Shown: positions 1-7,452 of the stretch, one piece after another
Position numbering within the stretch: position 1 is the first letter of the stretch
Layout: every line of letters starts with the position of its first letter
Notes under the pieces: generated by a model
Database searches by the model: none
The model's input: only the letters and a program-made list of their open reading frames with translations
What the model was told of the DNA's origin: nothing
Translations under genes and position numbers: made by a program
DNA from: Peptostreptococcaceae bacterium
GTDB taxonomy: Bacteria > Bacillota_A > Clostridia > Peptostreptococcales > Acidaminobacteraceae
DNA length: 13,139 nt
Direction: 5' to 3'
Assembly (NCBI GenBank): GCA_013619035.1
Contig: JABXKX010000232.1
Location: 1 to 13,139, forward strand

Positions 1-993
1 GTTCCATATAAAGTATTGAAAGTTATTGGTGATAACCTTGTTTATGTATCCATTATTATGATGGGCTTAAATGCTTTAATTTCACTGTACATGATAAAAC
101 GTATGGCAAAGCCGTTTAACAATCTTTTAAATGCTATGAAACGGTATCAAATAAATGATTTTACACCGCGATTAGAGGAAAGCAATAAACATAAAATGAT
201 CAATACAATCAATACGGCAGTGAATGATATGGCAGGTGAGTTACAAACTTCACAGGAAAAGAGCATTAAAATGGAAGCCTCTAGAACTGAATTTATTGCC
301 AAAATATCTCATGATACAAAAACGCCTTTAGCGTCAATAAGGGCACATACAGAAGCCATTAGAGACGGCTTAATAACGGATGATAAAAAACGTATTAAAT
401 ACACCAATAATATTTTGAAAAAGGTTCATGCCTTAGATCATATGATCAATGAACTCAGTTTGTATTCAGAATTAGAAGTCGGATTGAACCAATATACGTT
501 CTCAGAGGTTAATTTAGGGTATTACTTAGAAGATATCCTTGAAGAATTCCAATATGACTTAGACAATAATAAAGTTAAGTTGAATTATCATAATATGTTA
601 TCAGAAGAAACGTTTATACATTTAGATGTTCATCGTTTCCAAAGAGTAATAATAAACTTGATTAACAATAGTATTAGATATGGGCAAAGAGAACAATTGG
701 TAATTGATGTGACTGTAAGCGTTAACGAAGGACTAGCTAAGATTTGTGTACGCGATAATGGTATCGGTTTAACCATAGAGGATCCACATGTATTATTAAC
801 ATCCTTTGTAAGAGGTGAAGCGTCAAGAGATCCGAATAACAGTGGTTCAGGTTTAGGACTTGCTATTGTTCAATCTATTATCAACAAACATGAAGGTGAT
901 ATCATTATCAATACAGAAGCTGGCGTATATTTTGAAGTCTGTATGACATTGCCACTAGAGGGAGGTTATTTTGAAGAAAATACTAATAATTGA
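1..993 (+). CDS. Sensor histidine kinase, 5' truncated by window edge
   Basis: Membrane sensor kinase that would autophosphorylate on histidine and pass the phosphate to the regulator encoded next to it. The frame is open back to base 1, so the N terminus and sensor part lie outside the window. Counting from the TTG at 16, a transmembrane helix spans about residues 8-30 and a HAMP-like linker about 30-85. The HisKA H-box has the phospho-acceptor H99 within SHDTKTPL; D100 and T103 fit the E/DxxT phosphatase pattern. The ATPase domain shows an N-box (NLINNSIRYG, N218), a G1 box (DNGIG, D247), an F-box near F264 and a G2 box (GSGLGL, 277-282). All catalytic elements look intact. The 3' end overlaps the regulator gene by 23 bases, which suggests translational coupling. 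The signal sensed cannot be read from this fragment. Confidence 0.95.
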   Translation, partial: VPYKVLKVIGDNLVYVSIIMMGLNALISLYMIKRMAKPFNNLLNAMKRYQINDFTPRLEESNKHKMINTINTAVNDMAGELQTSQEKSIKMEASRTEFIAKISHDTKTPLASIRAHTEAIRDGLITDDKKRIKYTNNILKKVHALDHMINELSLYSELEVGLNQYTFSEVNLGYYLEDILEEFQYDLDNNKVKLNYHNMLSEETFIHLDVHRFQRVIINLINNSIRYGQREQLVIDVTVSVNEGLAKICVRDNGIGLTIEDPHVLLTSFVRGEASRDPNNSGSGLGLAIVQSIINKHEGDIIINTEAGVYFEVCMTLPLEGGYFEENTNN

Positions 994-1663
994 AGATGAC
1001 CATACCATAGGTGAAGTTGAAAAAGACTATTTTGAATTGGCTGGATTTGAAGTGGTATTATCTGATAATGGTCAAAAAGGTCTGGAGTTGGCTTTAAATA
1101 ATGCATTTGATCTTTTTATCCTAGATGTGATGTTACCAGACATTAATGGTTTTGATATCGCAAAGAAAATTAGGACCGTTAAAGATACACCCATTGTTAT
1201 GGTAACTGCTAAATCAGAAGAAATTGATAAAGTTAAAGGATTCAGTTTAAGAATAGATGATTATGTAACCAAACCCTTCAGCCCAGCTGAATTGGTTGCA
1301 AGATCCAAAGCACATATTCAGAGATATGAATCATTAAAAGAGTTTAAGAGAGACTCTAGTGAGGACACCATTAAAATAAGAGGTTTGTTGATTGATATTA
1401 ATAGCAGACAGGTTTTTATGAATGGTGTTGAATTGGAGCTGACAAAAAAAGAATATGACTTATTGGTACTACTGGCATCAACAGCCAATAAGATCTTTAC
1501 TAAAGAAGAAATTTTTCAAAAAGTATGGGGGTATGATTCGGATCAAGGTATACCGACGATTGCAGTCCATGTGAGAAATTTAAGAGAAAAATTAGAATTT
1601 AATCCTTCCAAACCAGAATATCTGATGACGGTTTGGGGTGTTGGTTACAGAATAGCCAAATAA
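971..1663 (+). CDS. OmpR/PhoB-family response regulator
   Basis: DNA-binding partner of the upstream kinase. The receiver domain (about 1-118) has the acidic pair D9/D10, phospho-acceptor D52 followed by canonical P56 and G60 (DVMLPDING), T79 and K101 (TKPFS). A winged-helix output domain fills about 130-228 with the usual LTKKEYDLL and VHVRNLREKL motifs and the GVGYRI ending. The length of 230 residues is normal for the family. The start is TTG at 971, supported by GAGGGAGG at 958-965 and by alignment of MKKILIIEDD with family N termini. It lies inside the end of the kinase gene, giving a kinase-first order, whereas many Firmicute pairs are regulator-first. Its targets are unknown; the adjacent TolC-like genes are the obvious candidates. 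Confidence 0.96.
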   Translation: MKKILIIEDDHTIGEVEKDYFELAGFEVVLSDNGQKGLELALNNAFDLFILDVMLPDINGFDIAKKIRTVKDTPIVMVTAKSEEIDKVKGFSLRIDDYVTKPFSPAELVARSKAHIQRYESLKEFKRDSSEDTIKIRGLLIDINSRQVFMNGVELELTKKEYDLLVLLASTANKIFTKEEIFQKVWGYDSDQGIPTIAVHVRNLREKLEFNPSKPEYLMTVWGVGYRIAK

Positions 1664-1666
1664 CTA

Positions 1667-1690
1667 TCCTATCCACTGGGTAGGACTTTT
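1667..1690 (+). terminator. Weak intrinsic terminator or attenuator hairpin
   Basis: An 8-bp stem (TCCTATCC with GGGTAGGA, one G-U pair) and a 3-base loop are followed by CTTTTATTA. The T tract is short and interrupted, and the next ribosome binding site starts only 14 bases later. It may be a partial terminator that lowers read-through into the TolC-like genes, or a processing or stabilising hairpin, rather than an operon end. No convincing promoter was seen between it and the next gene. Confidence 0.5.
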
Positions 1691-1703
1691 ATTATAAAAT
1701 TTT

Positions 1704-1709
1704 AGGAGG
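1704..1709 (+). promoter_or_regulatory. Ribosome binding site that selects the ATG at 1715
   Basis: AGGAGG lies 5 bases before ATG 1715 but only 2 bases before the in-frame GTG at 1712, so the ATG is preferred. Confidence 0.8.
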
Positions 1710-1714
1710 AAGTG

Positions 1715-2941
1715 ATGATTAAAAAGCGTATCACTTTAATTTTACTTGCTGTTTTCATGTTAAGTACCGTTAGTTTTGGTGAAGAATTAAGCTTAGAACA
1801 AGCGATTGAAATGGCAACAGAAGATACCGGTAATATTGATAATCTAAATGATGTCATTGAGGATTTATGGGATACGTATTATTCAGCTCAAGAAGGCAAA
1901 AGAATGATACAGAAAAATCTCGATGCGATGGCAGATTTTGAAACACTATACAATAAGAAGTATAAAGACAAAGAGAATTTAAGCCCTGAAGAAACATTTG
2001 AACTTGAAATGTATCAGATGATGTATGGTGAAACACCACCAAAGTTTACAAATCAGGAGATGTTAGATCAATTTATCAAACCAAGAGATTTTGGTTATAA
2101 AGCGGTGTATATAGAAATTCAAAAATTGAAAAATACAAGAAGTACCATCAACTTAAATATAGAATCTGGTGTTAGAGGTCTTTATAATCAAGTCATTGAA
2201 CTTCAAGATCTATTGGCATTACAAACTAACTATCTAGAAATAGCACAAGAGCAATATCAGCAGGATCTTCTGAAGTATGAAGTTGGTGACATATCTGAAG
2301 ATACACTAGAAATAAGTGCTCTAAATCTTAAAGTATTAGAATATCAAATCAAACAGTTGGAAATTAACATCAACACACTTGAAATGAATTTCAACCAACT
2401 GATTGATAGAAATGTACTGGAAACAGTCACACTGGTTGATCCTATAGAGGGTGTAACAACTGTTGAACCCATACATAAACCTTTGGAAACTTATTTATCA
2501 GACGGCATCATCAACAGAGCTGAAATAAAAAATGCACGACTCGATTTAGAGGTCAAAAAAAGAGAAGAGAGCATTATAAAAAACTATCTACGAAACGAAC
2601 TTTTAACGGACCGTGTTAATTCTGAGATAGCAGTGATTCAAACCTCTTATGCTCTAGAACAGACAGAGGCTGAGGTTAAAGATAATATTACAGATGGCTT
2701 TATAGAGGTGTCATCTCTTTGGCAAGATTATATGATGTCTGTTTCTGATCTTGAAATCAAGAAAAACAATTATCAGGATATGAAAGAAAGATATGAAGTG
2801 GGTTATATCAATAAAACAACATTAGACCTAATAGAGTATCAAGTAAAGATGGCTGAGAACACAGTAAAATCAAACTTGAGAAACTATTTAAGTGCAGTTG
2901 ATAAGATGGATAAAGCATCAGGTCTTGGACCTGCATATTAG
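1715..2941 (+). CDS. TolC-family (OEP) exported coiled-coil protein 1
   Basis: Predicted exported protein of 408 residues resembling the outer membrane efflux protein (TolC) family. The N terminus is a signal peptide: IKKR, a hydrophobic core over about 6-20, and probable cleavage near VSFG/EE around residue 23. The mature part begins with LSLEQAIEMA, a family N-terminal signature. Long amphipathic helices follow, and two repeats with a YEVG motif lie at about 188-191 and 360-363, each followed by a helix rich in L, E and N. This matches the internal duplication of TolC proteins. It is somewhat shorter than typical TolC proteins of about 450-490 residues. The next gene encodes a paralogue with the same opening motif. 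In diderms TolC is the outer-membrane channel of efflux or type I secretion systems; whether this cell has an outer membrane is unknown, so the role could instead be in the cell envelope. Control by the upstream two-component pair is an inference from position. Confidence 0.8.
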   Translation: MIKKRITLILLAVFMLSTVSFGEELSLEQAIEMATEDTGNIDNLNDVIEDLWDTYYSAQEGKRMIQKNLDAMADFETLYNKKYKDKENLSPEETFELEMYQMMYGETPPKFTNQEMLDQFIKPRDFGYKAVYIEIQKLKNTRSTINLNIESGVRGLYNQVIELQDLLALQTNYLEIAQEQYQQDLLKYEVGDISEDTLEISALNLKVLEYQIKQLEININTLEMNFNQLIDRNVLETVTLVDPIEGVTTVEPIHKPLETYLSDGIINRAEIKNARLDLEVKKREESIIKNYLRNELLTDRVNSEIAVIQTSYALEQTEAEVKDNITDGFIEVSSLWQDYMMSVSDLEIKKNNYQDMKERYEVGYINKTTLDLIEYQVKMAENTVKSNLRNYLSAVDKMDKASGLGPAY

Positions 2942-2950
2942 GAGGAAAAC

Positions 2951-4069
2951 ATGAAAAAGATTGTATCATTATTATTAATAAGTGTATTGCTTTTAAGTGC
3001 AATTGTACCTGCATTTGCTGAAGATAACATGGCAATAACTTTAGAACAGGCTATTGAACTGGCAACTGAGAACAGTTTGGAACTAAAAAATTATGACAGT
3101 AATATTTTAATTGCGAAGAGAAACCTAAAGTCTGCAGAACATCAATCTGATATTGTTAATACAAAGGGTGTCGTAAGTGATACTGAGTATTTAGAAAGCG
3201 GTAAAACAAAAGAATTGTATCCCGCGCAGAAACAAAGAATATTAGATGACTTAAAGACAGAAAAAGATGAAGTTATAAAGTCTATTGAGATTGATGTAAC
3301 GAGTGTTTATTACGCGTTATACAATGAGATGCTTCAGGTAGAATCACAACAGGATAATTTAGAAGTACAAAAACAGGAATTAACTTCTAAACAACAGGAG
3401 TTGGCATTGGGTTTAAGCACAAAAAACACTGTGCTTGATTTGGAAAATAATATTGCTCAAACTGAGCTTGTTATTAAAAAGGCAGCCTGGTCAATTGAAA
3501 TGGCTCATATGGATTTAGCTAAAACATTGGGTGTTGATTTGGATACAAAGTTTTTATTGGTTGAAAAATTAGACTTAGGTGTGAGTTTAGATGTAGATGT
3601 GAACGCTTTAGCTGAACAGGCTAAAATTCAGGGTGCAACAATCTTAAAATCTGAAAAAGATTTAGAAATGAAAATTCTAGAAAAGAAAGTAGTGGGTCGT
3701 TATACGCGTTATAAACGTCCTGAAGGCAGTGAAGATTATGATAAATCGATTACGGACTTAGAAAAAGCAATAGAAGATGCGAAGGTATCTGAAGAAGTTA
3801 AAATAAGATCAGATTACAACAGTATCTTAAACGTTCAACTGGATTTAGAAATCGCTAAACTCAAATTAGAAATCGAGAAAAGAACTTTAAAGACCAATCA
3901 AGTAAAAAGCGATTTAGGCATGGTTATTTATCTGGAGGTTGTTAAGTCTCAAAATTCGCTTGATTCAGCAACATTAGAAATCCAAAGCAAAGAGTTGAAT
4001 TTGTATAAGTTAATCGAAAATTTCAATGATTATACAAAGACATTTATTGATCTTGAAGATTCAAAATAA
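2951..4069 (+). CDS. TolC-family (OEP) exported coiled-coil protein 2
   Basis: Second TolC-like protein, 372 residues. A clear signal peptide (KK, hydrophobic stretch about 4-20) has a probable AFA/ED cleavage after residue 23. The mature part opens with ITLEQAIELATENSLEL, almost the same as the preceding protein, which marks the pair as paralogues. Two OEP-like repeats are visible: the first with LALGLSTK at about 151-158 leading into a long helix ending in KTLG, the second with DLGMV at about 321-325. The middle (about 250-285) holds a polar, charged linker. It is about 80-120 residues shorter than classical TolC. The stop of the previous gene forms part of this gene's TAGGAGG ribosome binding site (2939-2945), so the two are tightly co-translated. 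This suggests the products act together, possibly as a hetero-oligomer. The unit ends in a terminator just downstream. No adaptor or ABC transporter gene is within the window. Confidence 0.78.
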   Translation: MKKIVSLLLISVLLLSAIVPAFAEDNMAITLEQAIELATENSLELKNYDSNILIAKRNLKSAEHQSDIVNTKGVVSDTEYLESGKTKELYPAQKQRILDDLKTEKDEVIKSIEIDVTSVYYALYNEMLQVESQQDNLEVQKQELTSKQQELALGLSTKNTVLDLENNIAQTELVIKKAAWSIEMAHMDLAKTLGVDLDTKFLLVEKLDLGVSLDVDVNALAEQAKIQGATILKSEKDLEMKILEKKVVGRYTRYKRPEGSEDYDKSITDLEKAIEDAKVSEEVKIRSDYNSILNVQLDLEIAKLKLEIEKRTLKTNQVKSDLGMVIYLEVVKSQNSLDSATLEIQSKELNLYKLIENFNDYTKTFIDLEDSK

Positions 4070-4100
4070 AATAAGTTTAAATAAATATAGAACTGATGTA

Positions 4101-4128
4101 AGGCTCTTTCTTTTGAAAGGGTCTTTTT
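4101..4128 (+). terminator. Intrinsic terminator of the kinase/regulator/TolC-like unit
   Basis: A 10-bp stem (AGGCTCTTTC with GAAAGGGTCT, two G-U pairs) with a TTTT loop runs directly into a T tract. It lies 31 bases after the second TolC-like gene and separates it from the flagellar operon. Confidence 0.85.
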
Positions 4129-4243
4129 GTTATACAATTTCCCACAATTTATCACAGTTTGGCGTGAATTCGCAGTAATCTTTTCACACTTTAATCCTAA
4201 ACTTGAGTTAATAAGAAATTTAAATGAATTCAAGGAGGTAATC
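4129..4243 (+). promoter_or_regulatory. Probable promoter region of the flagellar operon
   Basis: This 115-base gap follows a strong terminator and precedes a long co-directional operon, so a promoter must lie here or transcription must read through. I could not assign one: there is no good TTGACA/TATAAT pair, no convincing sigma-28 box, and the one sigma-54-like match has the wrong spacing. A sequence at 4130-4153 resembles one at 13115-13138, also downstream of a terminator. Confidence 0.4.
4232..4239 (+). promoter_or_regulatory. Ribosome binding site of flgD
   Basis: AAGGAGGT sits 4 bases before ATG 4244. It rules out longer readings of this frame starting near 4127, which would also overlap the terminator T tract. 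Confidence 0.85.
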
Positions 4244-4663
4244 ATGAGTACAATATCACCAATTGCAAACGACTATATAATTCAACCCAATTCAACTCAA
4301 CCTGTTGACGATCCGCAAAGTCTTGATTCCAATGATTTTATGGATTTGATGATGACTCAACTTCAAAATCAAAATCCAATGGAACCCATGGAGAATACAG
4401 AATATATTGCTCAAATGGCGGAGTTTTCCGCTTTAGAGCAGATGCAAAGTATGAATAATTCAATTAATACAATGTATGCATTTGGTTTAATGGGCAAAGA
4501 AGTAACGGTTGATGTCGGAGATGGTACAACCATTACCGGTATTGTTGAAACCGTTACGATGAATAATGGCAGTAACTACTTAGAAATAGATGGGATGCAA
4601 TATGATTCCATTTCAGTTGTAAGTGCATCTGTACCAACGGGTTCAGAAGAGGTGGACGGCTAA
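4244..4663 (+). CDS. flgD: Flagellar hook capping/assembly protein FlgD
   Basis: Scaffold that caps the growing hook and guides polymerisation of FlgE; exported by the flagellar type III apparatus and absent from the finished hook. The protein is 139 residues, close to the short Firmicute form and lacking the larger C-terminal Ig/Tudor part of enterobacterial FlgD. The conserved N-terminal signature is plain: DFMDLMMTQLQNQNPMEPM at about 31-49, then NTEYIAQMAEFSALEQM at about 51-67. The tail (about 80-128) has GLMGKEVTV and a short beta-rich segment. The first 30 residues are polar and disordered-looking, rich in N, P, S and T, as expected for an export signal. It is the first gene of the flagellar operon, and its stop overlaps the ATG of flgE by one base. 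Confidence 0.95.
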   Translation: MSTISPIANDYIIQPNSTQPVDDPQSLDSNDFMDLMMTQLQNQNPMEPMENTEYIAQMAEFSALEQMQSMNNSINTMYAFGLMGKEVTVDVGDGTTITGIVETVTMNNGSNYLEIDGMQYDSISVVSASVPTGSEEVDG

Positions 4664-6012
4664 TGATGTCAGCATTGTACACAGGGGTATCAGCACTGAG
4701 CAGTAATCAAACAAAAATAGATGTTATTTCAAATAATATAGCAAATGCAAATACAGTAGGTTATAAATATCAAACTGTAAGTTTTTCAGATGTACTTTAT
4801 CAACAAGTCAGTGGTGCAACAGCACCAACGAGTACATCTGGTGGTATTGATCCTAAACAGGTGGGACTTGGTGTAACGGTTGCATCCATGAGTACGGTTA
4901 ATACCATGGGAAGTCTTCAATATACAGGTAACTCAACAGATCTGGCAATCAGTGGAGATGGTTATTTTGTAGTTGTTACGCCAGAAGGAGAGTATAACTT
5001 TACAAGAGCAGGTAACTTTGGCATTGACTCAGCTGGTAATCTTGTGACGGATGAAGGGTATCAGGTTTGCGGATGGCAAGACGTGGCTATTCAAAGTGAT
5101 GGTTCTTATGTCTTCACAACCACATCAGAACCACAACCACTCAATATTTATAATTTAGATGGTCAATCGAGTAATACAATTGCGCCTAATGTGACAACAG
5201 AGGCAAACTTATCTGGGAATTTAGATGCTTCTAGTGAAATGAATGGTATTGCCATAAACGATATTGGAGATGCGTTAGCTTCTGAGGACGTATCTGCTGA
5301 TTATGTTATACCGTTGTCGGTAAATGATAATCTTGGTGGTGAACATCAAGTTAATATGGAGTATTATAAGTGTTTTTCAGAAGAAAATGTAGACGGTGAT
5401 GTTGAAACGTCTTTCTATTGGCAAACGGTTGATGAAGAAGGCACTGTTCTAGAAGATGGTTATATTAAATTTGATTCAAATGGTCAACCCATTACTGGAG
5501 ATGATGATTATCCAACATCATCAACTATAACTTTAGACCCTGGTAGCAGTACTGGTACATCACCTTTTACATTCGATATGGATTTTTCTTCTTTGACAAT
5601 GTATGGCTCAGAAAGTAATATTCAACCGATTTACATTGATGGAAATTCAGCCGGGGAATTGATGGATTTTTCCATTGATGCGAATGGTGTCATTATGGGC
5701 GTGTATTCCAATGGAGAACAAAATCCTTTGGGTGTTTTATCATTGGCTAATTTTGCGAACCCAGCGGGCTTAGCAAAAACAGGTAGTAATCTGTATACAG
5801 CTACAGCCAACTCGGGTGACTTCACAACCGGGAATCCTCCTGGAACTGGTGGTACTGGCCAATTGAGTATAGGTACTTTAGAAATGTCGAACGTTGATTT
5901 ATCAAAAGAATATAGTGAGTTGATTTTAGCACAACGTGGCTATCAAGCAAGCTCAACAATTATCTCTACAGTAGATGAACTCTTACAAGAGTTGATTAAT
6001 TTGAAACGATAA
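4663..6012 (+). CDS. flgE: Flagellar hook protein FlgE
   Basis: Structural subunit of the hook, the flexible joint between rod and filament. The N-terminal rod/hook motif is complete (SALYTGVSALSSNQTKIDV, then SNNIANANTVGYK at about 23-35). The conserved FlgE segment LAISGDGYFVV near residues 94-104 is followed by YNFTRAGNFGIDSAGNLV, and the C terminus has the usual amphipathic helix (SNVDLSKEYSELILAQRGYQ, then TVDELLQELINL at 435-447). The central part (about 140-370) is a variable D/G/S/T-rich domain. The length of 449 residues is within the normal range. Translation may start at ATG 4663 or the adjacent ATG 4666; MM starts are common in this family. GAGGTGG at 4649-4655 serves either, and the first overlaps the flgD stop. 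Confidence 0.95.
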   Translation: MMSALYTGVSALSSNQTKIDVISNNIANANTVGYKYQTVSFSDVLYQQVSGATAPTSTSGGIDPKQVGLGVTVASMSTVNTMGSLQYTGNSTDLAISGDGYFVVVTPEGEYNFTRAGNFGIDSAGNLVTDEGYQVCGWQDVAIQSDGSYVFTTTSEPQPLNIYNLDGQSSNTIAPNVTTEANLSGNLDASSEMNGIAINDIGDALASEDVSADYVIPLSVNDNLGGEHQVNMEYYKCFSEENVDGDVETSFYWQTVDEEGTVLEDGYIKFDSNGQPITGDDDYPTSSTITLDPGSSTGTSPFTFDMDFSSLTMYGSESNIQPIYIDGNSAGELMDFSIDANGVIMGVYSNGEQNPLGVLSLANFANPAGLAKTGSNLYTATANSGDFTTGNPPGTGGTGQLSIGTLEMSNVDLSKEYSELILAQRGYQASSTIISTVDELLQELINLKR

Positions 6013-6026
6013 ATAAGTGAATCTTT

Positions 6027-6031
6027 AAGGA
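6027..6031 (+). promoter_or_regulatory. Ribosome binding site that selects the ATG at 6040
   Basis: AAGGA lies 8 bases before ATG 6040 but only 2 before the in-frame GTG at 6034, so the ATG is preferred. Confidence 0.65.
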
Positions 6032-6039
6032 CGGTGTCT

Positions 6040-7437
6040 ATGAGTTTAAACAGTAGCCTTTATACATCTTTAAGCGGTATCAATGCAAGTCAAACAGCAT
6101 TGACAGTAAGTTCGAATAATGTCGTCAATGCCAGTACAGCGGGTTATACAAGACAGCAGGTCATTACCAGCTCTGTTAATCCATCTCAAAGTTATTCAAC
6201 TGAGACGGTTGGTAGCGGTGTAAGAGTTCAAGAAGTGAAACAGATTTCTGATCAGTTTTTAAGAGCCAATTGCAGAGATAGCTCTACTGAACTGGGTTAT
6301 TGGTCCTCTAAACAGACGTATTTTTCTGAAGTTGAATCAGCATATGGTGATCTATATGGCTATAATATGCAAACTGCAACAGATGATTTTATGAATGCGT
6401 GGGAAGAATTATCAAAAGATGCTTCTGATTTAGCAGCTAGAGCAACGGTTTATGAAATGGGTGTCAGTTTCTGTGATTCTTTGAATCAATACAACAATCA
6501 ACTTGAAGCCATTGAACAATCTGCTGTAACTGAACTTGAAGATACGGTCACTCAGGTTAATACAATCTCCTCAGAACTGGCTGCAATTAATAAACAAGTT
6601 GCAAGTTATCCTGAAGGGGAAGTACCGTTAGAGCTAATCGATTATAGAGAAAATTTGATGGATGAGTTATCAACCATGGTTGACTGTACTTTTTCCTATC
6701 AATCAGATGGTACTGTAGATATCATTTCAGGTAATGGATTATTGGTATATGGCAGTACATCAAATGCACTAGAAACAGTTGCGACACCACCGAAAGGCTT
6801 ACCTGAAATCAGATGGGAAAATGGTAATGCATATGAAAATACGGGAGGTTCTTTAAAAGCGTTAACAGAATTACTCGATCCTAATGAAAGTCCAAGCTTT
6901 CAAGAAATGCATGATTTACTAAATGATGCAATGATGCAGATGGTTGATGAAATCAATACGCTTCATGAAAGTGGCACGGGTTTAGATGGTGATACTGATA
7001 TACCTTTTTTTGTACCCATTAGTCAGGAAGAACCCATGGCAATTGGTAATCTTCAAGTGAATCCTCTGCTTGAGGATGTCAATAAAATTGCAGCCTCCTT
7101 TTCAGGTGAGTTTGGTGATGGCACGATTAGTAGTGAGATTGCTAATCTTCAAAATGAAGCGATGATTAATTCTGAAGACAGTCAAGTGACCATTGATCAA
7201 TACTTATCATCGTATACACAGTGGTTAGGGTCGCAAACGCAAAATGCAGATTTTATGTATGAACACGAAAACGAATTGAATTTTCAGTTGGTCAGCCAAC
7301 TAGATGCTTTATCATCGGTATCAGTCGATGAGGAAATGGCCAATATGGTTATGTTTCAGCAAATGTACAATGCTAATGTAAATGTGATGAATTTAATTGA
7401 TGACTTGATTGGAGAGTTAATTCAAAGATTAGGATAA
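6040..7437 (+). CDS. flgK: Flagellar hook-associated protein FlgK, copy 1
   Basis: Hook-filament junction protein (HAP1), exported by the flagellar apparatus to form the first ring between hook and filament. The protein has 465 residues. The N terminus shows the flagellar rod/hook motif (SGINASQTALTVSSNNVVN then STAGYTRQQV, about 13-40). The family's middle motifs are present: a YRENLMDELS helix, a GGSLKAL segment, and MVDEINTLHESGTGLDG. The C terminus ends in SVDEEMANMVMFQQMYNAN and a coiled-coil helix (NVMNLIDDLIGELIQRLG). It is followed after 15 bases by a second, divergent FlgK gene. The two proteins share architecture and C-terminal motifs but clearly differ in sequence, so this is an old duplication or two specialised junction proteins. 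Of the two, this one has the N terminus closer to the family pattern. Confidence 0.92.
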   Translation: MSLNSSLYTSLSGINASQTALTVSSNNVVNASTAGYTRQQVITSSVNPSQSYSTETVGSGVRVQEVKQISDQFLRANCRDSSTELGYWSSKQTYFSEVESAYGDLYGYNMQTATDDFMNAWEELSKDASDLAARATVYEMGVSFCDSLNQYNNQLEAIEQSAVTELEDTVTQVNTISSELAAINKQVASYPEGEVPLELIDYRENLMDELSTMVDCTFSYQSDGTVDIISGNGLLVYGSTSNALETVATPPKGLPEIRWENGNAYENTGGSLKALTELLDPNESPSFQEMHDLLNDAMMQMVDEINTLHESGTGLDGDTDIPFFVPISQEEPMAIGNLQVNPLLEDVNKIAASFSGEFGDGTISSEIANLQNEAMINSEDSQVTIDQYLSSYTQWLGSQTQNADFMYEHENELNFQLVSQLDALSSVSVDEEMANMVMFQQMYNANVNVMNLIDDLIGELIQRLG

Positions 7438-7452
7438 TCGTTAGGAGGACTT

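Noticed and set aside
1854..2042. Minus-strand ORF inside the first TolC-like gene
   Set aside because: Lies wholly within a well-supported gene, with no ribosome binding site or recognisable protein features; treated as an antisense shadow.
4159..4174. Sigma-54-like promoter (TTGGC ... CGCA) upstream of flgD
   Set aside because: The spacing between the GG and GC elements is 9 bases instead of the required 10, and the -12 element lacks the usual TTGC.
4127..4243. N-terminal extension of FlgD from an upstream TTG
   Set aside because: It would start within the T tract of the terminator, has no ribosome binding site, and the extra residues do not resemble FlgD. AAGGAGGT marks ATG 4244.
5631..5825. 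Minus-strand ORF inside flgE
   Set aside because: Antisense shadow of the well-supported FlgE reading frame.
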